Shown piece after piece: positions 13,801 to 27,200 of a stretch of DNA of 64,000 nt. Origin of the DNA: Cenococcum geophilum 1.58 (lineage: Eukaryota; Ascomycota; Dothideomycetes; Gloniales; Gloniaceae); contig KV748186.1 of NCBI GenBank assembly GCA_001692895.1, forward strand, positions 1,293,785 through 1,357,784, read 5' to 3'. The translations under genes were made by a program, and so were the position numbers. The notes below the pieces were generated by a model. That model was not told the DNA's origin and ran no database searches. It saw only the letters and a list, made by a program, of their open reading frames with translations. Within the stretch, counting starts at the first letter, position 1; every line of letters starts with the position of its first letter.

Positions 13801-15550
13801 TAAAATCGTTAACCTTAAATCTAAACTTAAGAAAACCTAAGCCTAGCTAAAGAGTAGAGAACTCGTAGGCTCCTAGTAGGCCTAAATAATTAATGACTTT
13901 ATATACCAGATGGAAGAACTTTAGGCTGCTATATATTAGGAAACTCTTAAAGCCGTAGGCCGCGCTTTAGGAGTATAAGCTAGTTGGAAGAGAACCTAGC
14001 GATATTATACTATTACTAAAGAGACTAATAATAATGTTGTTATGCGTAAATCTAATTTGCTATAGAGAGAGAGCGCTACTACCTAGCTTGTAGACATTAG
14101 AGAGATTAGGCAGATAAAGTTTAAGGGCAGTAAGTACATCTTAGTTTTCTTAATTTAACTTGTTTACGGTTTTAGGTACTATTAGATAGACGTTCTAAAG
14201 GATAAGGAATATATAGCCAAATTTATACAATAGTATATAGAATGCGTAGGAGATATGTATACTAGCCGCTTTAGTGTTCTTTAGCTAGTTACGCTTAAGA
14301 CCTAGACCATAAATCTTAAGGATCTCTGCCTTAAGAATGGTGGTTACTATTTTGGGAAATCGGCGGATATAGGGACGTTTGTAAATAGTATTACCAAAAT
14401 AGCGAAGAAATATTGCTTAGCGCTTGCGAGAAATACAGATAAGGATGCAGAGGAGGTTGTTAATAAGTAGGACCGTCGCCTAATTATATATAGGAAATAA
14501 CGGAAGCTGATATTTCTAAATCGGGAGCTTAAGCCTGTACTAGGATAGATGGAGTAGGAATTGGGCCCAAAGAACTTAGTAAAGGACTTAGATTTCTGGG
14601 TTAGTAAGGCGTTTCCTATAGTATCTACTACTGCTAGCAACGAAAGCGCTATTTAGGAAAGCTAGACTAATATTAATATTAATAAAAGGTAGAACGAGGC
14701 TTAAAAAGATAGGGCTATAATTAAAACTAGAAAGCCGTAAGGGTCGCTACTGCCGCTACTACCGCTATTACCTAAGGGCAATTTTATATATAATACTTTA
14801 GGAAATATTTTAGAACTATTAATAGAGCTTAATAACCCAAATAGTAATATTAGTATTAGTGGAAACTAGAATAAAGGATGGCTACAGTTACTTAACACTA
14901 AAGACGGCGATAAATTGTAAATAGGAAAAAAAATGTAAAATAGTATTAAAATAAAAGACCGTAGAGTATAAAAGCAGATTGCTAACCTAGTAACAATAAT
15001 TAGATTGTCTAAAACAAAATAAAAGAGCTGCTTAGTCCTTAGCCATTCCTAAGATAATGCGGAATTCTAATACTAAAATATTATAATAGTTACCCGGAAC
15101 CTAACGGTCCTTTACCAGTCGTGGACATCTAATCTTAAATTACAACGGTTTAACTTTAATAAATTAGTATAATATAAATGTACTAAAGACCCCACTTAAT
15201 TATATGTGACTATCTATTATTTAAAACGAAACTGCTAGGTATAAGAGCTAGGTTTAAAGGTTGGAGGTAGTGGTGTTATCTAAAGCAAGTTAAACGACCA
15301 GGTTCTGTTTAATCCATTATTTATATACCGTATTAGTGATGTGGACTTAGCATAAACCCTATTCTGACGGCTAGGAGAGCGACTACTATACTACGCGTTT
15401 TTAATAAATCTGTTAGTGGGATATAACCTAGCAAAGAAAGACCCGTTTAAGTTAGGCGGACTTGCCCTTTATTATATAGCTATACCTTAAGCTACCCTAG
15501 CTGTTTAAGCCTAGGTTATATTTTAAGGTTGGTTTTAACCGGCTATAGCA
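10802..15550 (+). pseudogene. DUF3723-family protein relic with long coiled-coil tail
   Basis: Seen: starting at an ATG at 10,802, a plus-strand frame reads as DUF3723 with RIP-type stops and a few frame changes. Family landmarks, in order: a block at about 10,895-11,030 resembling the family's 'RGP..KNV..LK.IF...CNRL..EHFI.A' segment; CLNRLYHICAAEQ with a following TVKLYSK near 11,127-11,215, where family members have a CLHGRHRI..A...WWTVDLY motif; PIQLGTLYYFLGLKYDE near 11,497-11,547; and ITFKGDRWLGYVTL near 12,070-12,110. A long Lys/Glu/Gln/Leu-rich coiled coil follows at about 12,760-14,000, then an unassigned globular-looking part to about 15,550. Known: DUF3723 proteins are recurrent cargo of fungal Starship elements; their function is unknown. 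Inferred: one gene of roughly 1,500 codons, or two adjacent genes, now dead. Family call firm, 3' boundary uncertain. Confidence 0.75.
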
Positions 15551-17050
15551 GCATAAGGCCTTTTTTTAACTCTGTGGCTTAACTGTCTAGTATTAGGTTA
15601 AAGGGCGTAAATAAATAGTAGCTAATTGGATATATTTTGGAATTGCTTATTCTTTTCTCTAATAGGCGCAAGATAGGGGAAGTCCTTATTATTATTATTA
15701 TCTTCTAAGAAGTCTTCGTCTAATTCCTAGTTAGGATCCTAGTTATCTCTCGTAACGTTATTGCCCCTATTATAAGAACTAATAGGAAAGCCATTAAGGG
15801 GTTAGTTAAGTATATTTTTAGTAAACCTAGAAGTCTATATACCTTTACTAAGCCTATTAAAGCTAATATAACTACCGTTAAAGCTTAAATCAAAGGAGGT
15901 TTGGGTTTACGACGTTGTTATTACTAGGTAGGCTACTATTAGATCTCCGGTAAGGAGCCCTCTAGCTTTTTAAAACTCATTAATAGTTTAGTAGTTAGCT
16001 GGGTAGTAGTTCCGTGGATTATAGCGTTGTTATACACTTTAGTTAGCAAGATGCATTCTAGTAAAAACTTAAAGGAAACTAACTATCTCTTCTATAGATT
16101 TAGGCTAGTTCTTATTAAGGTGGGAACAGAAAATATGCTTAACTCTATTTCTTTTAATAATAAGGGCGAGTTTAGTATTAGGGACTCTTCTTATAAGCTT
16201 ATAACATTTCCTATTAATTTCTTCTTTACGGCGTTTAAAAATTTTTTATACTGTAGACATTATAATAGGAATAGCTAAGGGTAGAGAGGAAAAAATACGT
16301 AAAGCTTAAATCTTAGTAGTGGTTAAATATTAATAAGTTAATATAAAGTTAGCGGATAAGCTTATAAGAAGAATGGTAGACATTTATATACTACTAAATT
16401 TAGATTTTACTACTAATACTAAGCTTTTTAAGACTATATATTTTAGTCTTATAGATCTGGCTATAGAGTTAGGGGATATATTATAGCTCGCGCGCGCGAG
16501 GACCAGTTAAAGGGTCTACGGAGAGTGTCCTACAGTTAATCGTTTCTCTATAGAAGCCGTGTCTAATAAACACCAGTTTTATAGCTTTCGAACTTTTACT
16601 CCAATTAGCTGCGGCACTCGGTTGGGATTTTAATCATACTCTCGTTGCCTATTAGCTTATACTAACTGTTAGATACGAGCTCTTAATATATATACCACAA
16701 ATTTAACTGTCTAAAGGCTTACGCACGCTAGTAATACTTTCCCGCTCGGCTATACCTTATTCTCCCCCAATGCTAATAAGAAGGGAGTAAGATAATAGAC
16801 GTCCGTTGGATGCACCTAAATAGCGTACTCTAGATATAGCCCCCTTATTTACGCGCGTTAGAAGGAATTAATACTAGGGCTTTAGCGGTAAACTAATAAG
16901 CGGCTAGTTAGAAGGTGTGTATACTAAGAAAAGAAGGCGAAGCCGGATGCTAAGTAAGTTAAGTATCGGATTTTAAGGATCAGGGATTAGTAATCTTAGA
17001 TACTGGATTTAAGATTAATTATAAAATCGCAAATCGCCGATTTATAAACC
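15551..17050. other. RIP-degraded spacer
   Basis: No domain recognised. A plus-strand frame at 16,027-16,278 is open for 83 codons, but nothing flanking supports it as a gene. The stretch at about 16,488-16,700 keeps more CpA and TpG than its surroundings. Confidence 0.35.
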
Positions 17051-20000
17051 CTACCTTCCCTAAAAACGGTTTCTAGATTTTAAAATCCGTCTTTATATAT
17101 TTTAAAACCATCTGCGTAGGCTAAATTATATAAGTAAAGTATATATCTAGGTACTGGTATATAACGTACATCTTGCCTAGGAAATTCAGCATTATAGAAT
17201 ACTATATAAATAATTACAATCTTCCTTATCTCCCTTAGAGCCGTATTTAGAGCATTTACTTTATAAAAGCTCTTATAGCTAATTAATGCACCTACCTATA
17301 AGTTAATCTTCTCTTTTCTTTATAAAAGACTTAATTACACGTTAGTTATTAAGCGCTAAAAAGGAAGCTTTAATATAAGCGTACTTGCAGCGATTCTTAT
17401 TCTTCTTTATGTTATAGCAAATATCGTTATCTATACTCTTGGAATTTTAGGCCGCGCCAAGTTGGCGAAACGTTATGGCTCTCTTTTTGTTATCAACATA
17501 ATCCTATTATATCTTAGTAGTAGGACCAGTCTAATTGGTAATAAAGTCCTTTATCTAAATCTGAGCCAATATAGCTTGCTTTACCGCTAGGTAGGCCGCG
17601 TTTGCGTAATTTAAGGTCTTATATATAGTTTTACTAACTTCTTAGTAGTTCCCAGTTCCGCTTAGGAAATATTAGTTTATTACTCCGTACTATACTTACT
17701 CTTATACTAAAAGAATACTAGCTTATTTTAGTTGTTATATTACTTAATAGACTGTCTATATTATATCTCCGGCACTATACATATAAAGTATTCCTTAAAT
17801 TACACTTAGTCTCCGCGATTGCGCTTATAAGTATACTATAGGTTTATATCGGGTTAAGGAAAACTCTACTAGTAATTTATCTCTTAATCAGCTCTACGTT
17901 ATGGCTTATTTATTATATAATCTAGCTTATCCGTTTATACTTTTAAAACTATAGCTCCGGTCTAGCTAATAAAGTTACTATAAAAAGTTTTTTATATTAG
18001 TTAGACTCTATATAGGCTATATAGGTATTAATTACTTTTAAAAAACCGTGGAAAGTTATACCTGGGGAATACGTATATCTTATATTGCTAGGCATCGCTC
18101 GCCACTCTAGTGGATTTTTTTAAGCTTATTTATACTTAATTGTATAGTATTTATAAGACTCTAATAAGGCCGGTATTACTATTACCCTCTTAGTACAAAG
18201 GTGTAAAGGTTTTAGTAATGCACTAATAATAATGCCAAGCTAGTTATCTATAATCATTAATAGCCCGTATAGTTAAATGTAGAGTTTAGATAAGTTTAAT
18301 AAAGTTCTTTTTATTATAAGTGGAGTTAGGATCGCCGCTTATCTACTCTTAGCTAAGTACCTCCTTAAAGCTTATAAAGATTATAGCGCTTGCGTATATA
18401 GACTTTTATTAGTATGGTTCTTAGAGATATTAGGTAAAACTTTAATACCTTATCTATATTACTTCTAACCTTCCTTAATAGATTAAGAGGCCTAGGCTAG
18501 CTAGTTCCTATATCTCTTACTTAAGATAGATAGCTAGGGGATTTTTACTATCGCTCTCTTTGTTCCGAATGTAACGTAAGGATTAATAGCTAACCTTTAG
18601 ATAGTATTGCCGCCGGCACACAATCGCTTATTTAGAACGGATAGATCGTTAAATCTGCCCTAATATATTAAAAATAAATAGTTAGTAGAGGCTGGTAATA
18701 TGGCAATCTCTAGTAAGTATGCCTATTTGCGGGGTTTCTTCTTTACTAATATTACTGTAGTTTATAGGACTCCCACTTTTGAAAGCGTAGTGAGGAAGGC
18801 GGTACGCTTATGCTAGCAAGATATACGCATTTTTAATATTGGATTCTAGCCAAAAGAGACGGCTGTGAGTAAATTAGTATTAATAAGATATATTCCCGAG
18901 AAATGGTAGGCTAGATAAAACTAAAGCGTGTTATATATAGGAAATAATTAAATTGCCTAACAGTAACTAGAAATACTTAGCGATTGTTTAAAAACTATTA
19001 AAGTACTATAAAAGAAAGTTCTATTTCTAAATTATTTAGGCCTAAGCCTACTACACTCTATATATTTAGGGGTAATCTCTACTTCTCTTTTGCTTTTAAA
19101 GATTCGCCGTTAATCTCCTTTTTACTACTTTTATTAATAGCGTTTCGTAGGGTTAATCTAAGTCCCTTTTATATTCCACTCTTATCTACTAAAGCTATAA
19201 GTGTTTTTCTATCTTTCTTTTTAAGCGCCTCTCTAAGCTCTCGGAACCTTATAATATGCTTAATAAACTTATTAAGGTTGTTTTTATAATAAGATCTAAG
19301 TTTATAGAACATTAGGTTAGTTATAGGCTCTTTAATAGGCTTCTAGTACAAAACCGCCACTTTACCTATAATGTAAACTAAGTAATACCTTAAATTCTTA
19401 TTTCTCTTTGCGGCTTTAATACTCGTCAGCCTAGGCTTCCACTCCACCTAGTATTTAAGTGCACTGTTTTCGGTTACGCCTTCTAAAATTTGGTTTGGTC
19501 TTCTTAGGAATTTAATAGGCTATCCGTCTTCGTTTTTATAATCTAAGCTATTATTAAAAACATCTATAAAGTAGGCCTTATCGTCACTTGCTTAGCTATT
19601 AGTGTAATTAAAAGATCTATAATTATCCAGCTATCTTACTAGGAGGTATTAGAGAAACGTCCTTAATACTAGCGACTATGTTTACGGGGTTAGACGAGCC
19701 TATTATTAGGTAAGAAGATTAATAATCCAAACTTAATATATAGGGCTGGCCTTACTATAGCTTTCCGTATAGTTTGTTCCTAAGATATATATATCCTTAT
19801 ACTCTTAGGTGTTATAGAGATACGAAATTTCCGTTTTAGATATTTGGGTAGGCGAAGATAGTATTCCCACCTATTTAGAATTAGACGGCTGCAAGTGATC
19901 CTTAACTAGAGAAAGTATAGCTAGTAAGAGCTTAGGGCTAGTATAAAAGAATTAAAAATTGTAAGTATTATAAAGCAAAAAAAAACTGCGCGATAGCGCC

Positions 20001-20900
20001 CTTTATACCCTTATAGGACTAACGCTAAAAGTATAGTTCTAATTTAAAAATATTAAACTATATAAGCTGCTTCGCCGTAATACTAAGTTATATTAACAGT
20101 TATAGGATAATCTCTTTACCGCCTATGGCTTCCGGATATTTAGGGGGCTAATACCTCTACCAGCATCTAGTGTCTAAGCCCCTTCTTATAATATTAAATA
20201 AATCCCCTATTTAATTCTAGGCGTAAAACTTGGCTTAGCCGGATTATTAACTTTAAACGATAATTAACTGTTAGGGCTATCCCTAAACACTAATATACAG
20301 AAGCCCTTATCCGGTTCTAGATGGAGTAAAAACTATATTCCTAAACTTCTTCTTAGTTACGCCAGAGGTGGCTAAATACGCGGCAGCTTTATCTCCTAAC
20401 TCCTTACTTACACTATATGCCTTAGAAACCGTAGTATAGCGCTTAGAAAGTGGCATTGCTTTTACCTATATTATATAGATTTAGGCAGAAACATTAATCT
20501 TAGAGTAACTTACACGATTCCGGCTGATAAATTTATACAAACTTCTCTAGCCACTAAAGTATACGGTGTTTATATAAGCTTCTTTATATTAATGCTAATA
20601 AGAGCTAAAGCACTAAGACTACTTATAATTTAATAAGCAATGACAGCTAAGCACTGCTTATAAAGCTAGAGACTGGTATATTAGTTCTTCCGCACTAATA
20701 TAATATGTTTTAGTTAGGTATTTATATTTAGTAATAGCTTAGCCAATTATTACCCCTAGTAATGCCTCCTCTAACCTAAACAGCCACCGTTAGATTTAGT
20801 CTAGTAGCTTATACTTTTAGGTATAGAGCGTATACTAAGCAAGGAGTAATTATAGCTAATAGATATTATGCGCCAGCTAAAGGGTAAAGGGGCCGCTAAT
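17050..20900 (-). pseudogene. unidentified large minus-strand gene relic(s)
   Basis: I do not recognise a family. Minus-strand frames are coherent over long stretches, with TAG/TAA at likely Gln and Trp positions: about 20,150-19,650, 19,560-19,080 (a charged block containing EGVTENSALKYQVEWKPRLT) and 17,760-17,080 (YANAAYLAVKQA and DQLIGRCINQLQELLQS). The good frame switches several times, so introns or indels are present. It could be one gene of over 1,000 codons or two or three neighbours. Confidence 0.4.
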
Positions 20901-21199
20901 GTACTTCGCCTTGTTTGGGTAATATTAATCTCCCTTTTTAAACTTGGTCTTAGCTTAGCTAAGCAGTAAAGGAAATGTTATAAAGGTAGCATTCGCCTTG
21001 CCTTTAAATGTCCTTAGATTAAGCTACCTTTTCCCTAGATACTAAGCCTTGCTAAAATATAGTTCTTTTCTATACTCGTTAAATAAGTCCTATTATATAT
21101 ATGCCTTAGACAAACCTAAATTAGATTACTAATAATTCTTATAGGTCCTTAAAATCGGACTCTGTACCTATATATAGTGAGGCTTACAAACCTATTGGT

Positions 21200-21780
21200 C
21201 TTCGGACTTAGTAGAGCTAATGTAGAGACGTCGCATAGCTGCAGGTAGGAGGTCGTGGTGGTGGTTGAAATATTATAGGGGGTAGTGAAAAGTTTTTATA
21301 TAGGATGGTGAGATCTTAAAAACCACTACTAACGGTAACCCCCTTTATAGTAGACAACTGCTACGCCCCTATTTAACCCTATGTGATCCTCGCGGATATA
21401 AGATGGAATCTAATGTCCCCTAAAACCCTTAATTAAAAGCATTAACGACCTTATATTGACGAATGAGCGATTGCGAGCGAATAAACGAACGAGTAAATAT
21501 ACGGCCCCTCCTAACCCTTAGGGCAATCGCCCGCGGAGCATGCGGTCACTTACCGTTAACTACTAAATACTACCTAGCAGCCTAGATTGCGACCCACGGT
21601 TTTCCCTATCTTCTTTTAACGGAGTAGTGACTCTTAGAAAGGGCCTAGCTAGGGCCTAGGCATAAAAGATACCCAATAATATATCCCGCTCGCTTATTAG
21701 TATTACGGTAGTTAGAATAGATAAATCCCCCTTACACCTTCGATGGCTTTAGGGGGGGGGAGGCAAGGCGTATATAGTAA
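21200..21780. other. RIP-poor intergenic-looking island
   Basis: Compared with its flanks this segment is richer in G and C and keeps many TpG and CpA dinucleotides, for example the gtggtggtggttg run near 21,256 and gcatgcggtcac near 21,538. It also carries direct repeats of cgagcga/cgaacga near 21,465-21,500. No open frame or known element was recognised. It may be unique-sequence DNA or a short insertion that did not trigger RIP. Confidence 0.45.
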
Positions 21781-21799
21781 TGGTTAATAAGAGATAGTA

Positions 21800-23700
21800 T
21801 ATAGGGGATGGACAAGATAGTTAAGATATGGGAGAGATAAGTATAAGTATACGGCGATCGATTAGCAAGGCCTAGCTAGGACGTAGTGAACCCTAGCTTT
21901 AGATAAGCTAGAGAAGAAAGCAGTAGTTCCTAAGGAGTTTAAAATATCTAAGGAAGAGGATATATAGTAGGCCCGTAGGGCCGCTACTACGTATAAGTAT
22001 AGCAAATTGGGGTTTTTTATCCTACTAAGGCTGCTTATAGGGTTTTTCCTCCCCTAATAACTATAGGGGTTTTCTTCCTGTAAATATATAAGTTTTCCCC
22101 CCTATAATAGAGTAGTCTGCGTAGGCCAGTAGGATCCATATTAGACGTTAATTAAAGAATTACTACTACTAATAATTTTTGCAGGTCTGTAGGCAGAGCT
22201 TAAGAGATAATCTGTATATACTACCCTAGCGTTATATATTTCACACCTTATAATTAAGGATAGAAAGAGGATAGTAATAAAGATAGTGATAAAGAGACGG
22301 TAGTTTTGAATAACAGTGATAAGCTGCGGACTTCTGGCCACCCTATTAATAGATTGCGCTAAAGTAACCTAGTAGAAGGGCGAATTAATACTACTAATAT
22401 TAATAAACCGAGCCAGAGTGACGCTGATGGATTATTAAGTGATAATAGAGAACTTGGGATTTGGCGTAATTTAGTAGGCAAGACTTTATAAGTATAATGC
22501 TATACAGAAGAATAAAGTAGAAATTTAATAAGAAACTGTAGAACGCCTATAGAATGCCTGGTAGTCTGTCTACGTTTTAAAACCCACGCTTTTATCTCTT
22601 TTAGCTTAACCTCTTCCAAGCTCCATATAATTTATGATAATCTCTTAAGTCCCTTAATACGGGCAGAAGATTTTATTTACCGTATTACTAATAAAGGATA
22701 ATTAATATATAATAATAACCCTAAACTCTAAGAGTTTCTTTCTAAGCTTAAATACTTACATCCTAAGTAAGTACTAGTAGTGTTTAAGGTTAGTAGGCTT
22801 ATAGATTTATATATTAAAGAGTTAAAGAATAATATCTAGTGTATACTCTTTAGCGCTTATTCCATCTATTGCAATCTGCTAAGTGGGATTGTATACCTCT
22901 ACTAGTATAGTAGGAAAGGGTTAGGAGGAAGTGTAATAGGACTTCTACTTATTACCAAATTCGTTGGGCTTCTCTTATAGGAATTTCTTTAGTTCTTTAA
23001 GCCTATAGGATCTATTATATAGGAACTTGTCTAGTATGCTAGGTTTATAGGGCTCTTTATACGGAAACAGCTTCTTCTTTATAGTGTTAAAGTTATTTTC
23101 ATTTTCATATATCTACTATTAGTACTTTCTTAGGACCTACTTTATGCCTGCACTTACTAGAATAGTTTTCCAATTACTACCCTTTTCTTTTAAAGAAGCT
23201 TCTTAAATTAGGGCCTAAAAAATATGTCTGCTAATCCCTTTTATAAGTGACTTGAAAATCGTCTTACCCTCTATTAAGGGTTTTAATGCTATGTAATTAG
23301 TTAGATATAGAAGACTATTAGAGGTATAACTGTTACTATTAATAGAAGTACTTTCTCCGTTGCCTCTATCTTTTAGTTCTCGGCCAAAATATAGCTGTCT
23401 TTTAATCGCATCTAAGCTTTTTATAACATAATCATGATGCTATTACTCTATACTATAAAGCTTCCGGATTTCTATGCGTAAAAAGCATATAACTGTAGTT
23501 TATTTAGTAAGCATATTAACCTCACTTTTCTATAGTACTTGCCTTCGCTGTCGAGACTATCTTTATACTATAGTAAGTTAGTTATGTCCATTTTAAACCG
23601 TGTATAGTGGACCCTATAGCTATAGTGCTGTTTATATAAATATAGAAAGCGACAAGTTTTATATGTTATTTTTTTAATAAAAAAACGAAAAGTAATAGCG
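21800..23700 (-). pseudogene. unidentified minus-strand gene relic
   Basis: The minus strand reads coherently with RIP-type stops from about 23,400 to 22,700, including the blocks ALKPLIEGKTIFKSLIKG and ELKKFLWEKPNEFGNKWK where TAG is taken as Trp. It continues, more hydrophobic, to about 22,150. The stop-free stretch at 22,341-22,141 contains a probable membrane segment (FITIFITILFLSLII). The plus-strand reading is less coherent. Family unknown. Confidence 0.35.
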
Positions 23701-23964
23701 TTTCATTTACCTGAAATATAATTTTGGGTTTCCGATTTCTGCTTTACTAATTCTTACCTAGTTTTAGACTTTAGCTAAAGTTAGTTTTCCATTTTAAGTT
23801 TCTGGTTAGGATCTAGGTTTTTAGTTATTAGTTAAGCGAATTAATAGGCAGTTTCCCGTAGGGGCTCTTATTATATATAGCTTTTTTTAGCGCGTAGGCT
23901 TATTTCTTTACGGGCTTATTTCCTATATTAGCAATTACGCTAACGTATTTACGCCCCTTGTGGG

Positions 23965-24168
23965 CTTAGAGCCCGCGTAGTCTACTTGCCCGCACGGGAA
24001 TTTGTTGTATATAGCTTGTTTTAGCGCATAAACTTCTTTCCCCTACTAGCGTATGCCCCGCATTAACTTAGAGCCTACGTAGTCCACTCGCCCGCACGGG
24101 AATTTATTACGCACGGCTTATTTTAGCGCATAAACTTCTTTCCCCTACTAGCGTATACCCCGCATTAA
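23965..24168. repeat. 102-bp tandem duplication
   Basis: Two adjacent units of exactly 102 bp start at 23,965 and 24,067. They share the blocks cttagagcc, cccgcacgggaattt, ttttagcgcataaacttc and cccctactagcgtat. They differ at a handful of positions, almost all transitions. A decayed partial third unit seems to precede at about 23,850-23,964. The GC content is above the local average. Confidence 0.85.
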
Positions 24169-25360
24169 TTAATAATTACGCGATTGCGTAACCTATATGG
24201 GCTATAAGCCTATAGACGCCACTTTCCTAGGCGGGATAGTTAGGCTTAGGGGCTGGGCTTAGCGTTTGTAACCCACTACGAAGCTACTATAAGGGCTTTT
24301 TGCCCCTATAGAAGCGGAATTAAATTATTTGGGGACTACTTTTCTATTTCTATAATACTAGGGAAATTATCTATTCCCCGCCTTGCCCTAACCCCTTAAT
24401 TTAAAAAATAAGTCTATTAAGATAACTTATATTATAATATTATAATATTTAAACAAGTCTTTTAGCAGTTTAAAGCCCTAACTAATGCATAGTCTAGGGT
24501 AAACCTCCTAGCACCTCTCTATAGTAATGCCGCTAAATCCTACTAATAGAGGGTGTAAGGTTTAACTTTAGTAAATTACCTAGTGTTAAATACTAGCGGG
24601 TCTAGAGTATACTAAAAAATACTTAAGCTATGGCTCGAGTAACGAAAATGGAAGGTTAGTAAGGAATAAGTGGCGCTGCCAGCGCTTTAAGTAAAGACTA
24701 ATAATACTGTTATTTATGACTGGTTATATAGTTCGGTTGAAATATATCTTATTAGCGAGTTTAAAGGTCGCTTTAGCCGGTAAGTAGAATTGGAAGAGAA
24801 TGCCATTTAATATAATATTAGCGGCTATCTTAGCGTGCCTTATAGTCTACGCTGCAGCTAAATAAGGAGGTTGCATACTACTTATATATTATTATATATT
24901 TTAAGCGCCCAAGACCATAAAGTAGGGAAAGGATATAGAGACCCCAGATTCTGGCGCTAAAGAGGCATAATCTAAGCATTTAAAACGCTAGGGGTAATTA
25001 AGCTACATTATTATAAGGGTTTTAGCCTAGTGGAAGCCATAGTCGTATATACCGATTAAGTGATATATTTTTTAATTCGAGCCTATAAATAAATGCAATA
25101 TTATTAGAAATCGGTCACCATTAGCTACTGCTTATAGCACAATTCTATTTAAAATCAATTAAAAGCTAGAATTTCTTTGCCTTAGAACCTCCCTATACTT
25201 AAGAGTAACTTATATAGATTAGCTACATTCGTCTTAAATAAGTAAGGATTTTACAAATTCTCCCATTAATACTGTTTGCCTTACTTAAGTTGTAGCCGAT
25301 ATAGATTATACCCAAAGCCTTCCTAAACCTATTATTGAACTTAATATATATCGCTATTAG
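24169..25360. other. RIP-degraded DNA leading into the Copia fossil
   Basis: Plus-strand frames from about 24,620 are fairly coherent and may be the 5' part of the adjoining Copia-type element, but no domain is clear. Nothing else was found. Confidence 0.35.
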
Positions 25361-26207
25361 ATATATCTCTACACTTATACGCTTAAAGAAGAGCTTGTTA
25401 AAGATTATGTTACTATTATATCTCTATAAAATAAGCAGTTAAGAACTAAGTTATAGTTTTAGGACTTTTAGCTACAAACTTAGCGTAAACTTGAAATGAT
25501 TAAGATAAAGCTTAACGAAAATAATAAAGTTGTTAAACATACGAAACTTGCTATAGAAAGACTAGGACAAGTAATAGAGCGAATCACTATAGAATAGGAG
25601 TGGAAGAAAGAGGATAATACTTTAAGAGCCCTTATAAGCCTCGGATTAGCTCTGTTAGAGTATCCTTTAGTACCAAAGTTAATAGGAGTAGATAGTTAGA
25701 CTTTTTTATATCTTTACCAGTTACAAACTAACCTTATATTAGAGTATAATTTTATAATAAAGGAGGGAAATACTAGAACACTCCCTAGTTATCTACTCCG
25801 TAATAATGTTATCCTTAATTCTGGAACCACTATATACACTATTAACGATTAATTAAGATTCGTTAATGAGCTCTAGCTGAGTAATGACTTTATATACGCC
25901 GGAATGGGCCTAGATTTAATTAAGGACTTTAGAACTGCTAAGATTACAATTTAGATATTAGACGGAACTAGGAGAATCTAGTTTAAGAATGCAGTATATA
26001 TACCGAACTTTTATATAAGCCTAGTCTATTTTTAAAAGTTTAATAAATATAGAGTCTTTTGGGACAATAAGAACAACTTACTATACTATGGCGATCGATA
26101 AACGTACGCCTATTGCGGTTGGTATAGCAATTAGTTAACCCTTAAATGTCACGAGCTTAAGCCGAGGGCCCTTAAGGAAGAGCTAATAAAAAGCTTAAGA
26201 AAGGAAG
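25360..26207 (+). mobile_element. Ty1/Copia-type fossil, gag-protease part
   Basis: Seen: a coiled-coil-like stretch (about 25,370-25,600) is followed at about 25,800-26,130 by a segment matching the Copia protease and gag-pre-integrase pattern (an SGTT-like active-site region, then VYIPNFY and FWDNKNNLLYY-like blocks). A purine-rich tract and an LTR-like sequence follow directly. Reverse transcriptase and integrase are not present between them, so the copy is internally deleted or derives from a short non-autonomous form. It is broken many times. Age: older than or contemporary with strong RIP. Confidence 0.6.
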
Positions 26208-26450
26208 TGTCGACCTAAATTGGGTTTGCTTACCACCGTCTTACTACTATCTTTATTGCCTACTACCCTATAACCTACTACCCTACTGCTTACTACCCTA
26301 TAACTTACCACCTATTTCTGTTCCTTATACCTTCCTTATATATATATAGAGGCCCTAGAGCCACGTTTAATAGATAGAATTATTAATTTTTTATCTCTTG
26401 ATCTTATGATTAATAGGAAGAATTAAGGTTAATTAGACGCCTATATTTAG
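26208..26450 (+). repeat. Copia-type LTR-like sequence A
   Basis: Begins TGTCGACC after the purine tract aagaaaggaag and contains a run of taccctataacctac-type short repeats (26,230-26,310). It then has a tata-rich block and the palindromic core gaggccctagagccacg at 26,349-26,365, shared with three other sites in 26-32 kb. The 3' end is not sharply defined. Confidence 0.5.
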
Positions 26451-26661
26451 CATAGCTGCGGACGATTTAATAAAGGCTCTACCGCATTAAAAGAATGAGG
26501 CGTTTGTTCGCAAATTAAATCTGGTTAATATTGAGGAAAGGAATAAATTTAAGGGACGTTTAATTAAGAGCTCTTAGGGGTATATTTAACTTAACACCAA
26601 ATTAATATCGTGACTTTTTGTACCTTTTTTACAGCTCGGAAAGCTCTATGCAGCTAGGGGG

Positions 26662-27200
26662 TGTCAACTTACAAAACTTTAGACGTCGCATTAGTCCTTA
26701 ATTAAACGACTGACGTGTAAAGCTCCAACTAATTAACTAAATACGTCGTAGATTACATAAAGCTAATAACGACTTCTTGGTGTATATATAGAGGCTCTAA
26801 AGCTACGTTTAATGTAGCAGAGTTCTTATTCTTAATCTAACCGTTTAACAAATTAGATTAACGGCCTTAACTATTTTAAATATTAGCTTAAGTATTACTA
26901 GCTATCACTTCTAATAGACGTTAATTAACAATAAAGCGTGTGTTTTAAAGGAGATTTAAAAGGACCTAACTCCTAAAAGTACTGCTTATATTTTAGATAG
27001 AATTTGTAAATAAACGTTTAACCTATAGCTTAGGATATAGATTTAAAACAATTTCTAGATAACTAGATTTTAAAGTTAACGCAGTAAATATATAATAAAT
27101 GCTTAAATAAGACGGTAACAATCTGTTAGCGTATCCAATCTCAATTCCTCCTTATACTTTTAGTAGCTACTATAAATAAACTAGCATCTAAGACGCATTA
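26662..27200 (+). mobile_element. Copia-type fossil B: LTR and start of gag
   Basis: Begins TGTCAACTT after a G-rich tract. The same tata/gaggctct core as LTR A lies at about 26,783-26,812, followed by cagagttcttattctt and an end near 26,842. A gag-like frame follows (26,850-27,200). It is a fragment with many breaks, related to but clearly diverged from A. Confidence 0.5.

Noticed and set aside
17860-18360. Minus-strand stretch with a faint ferric-reductase-like look
   Set aside because: The hydrophobic and FAD-binding-like resemblance depends on switching frames and has no conserved His pairs or NAD motif.
23965-24168. The 102-bp duplication as a short LTR pair
   Set aside because: The units are directly adjacent with no internal region and lack TG...CA ends.
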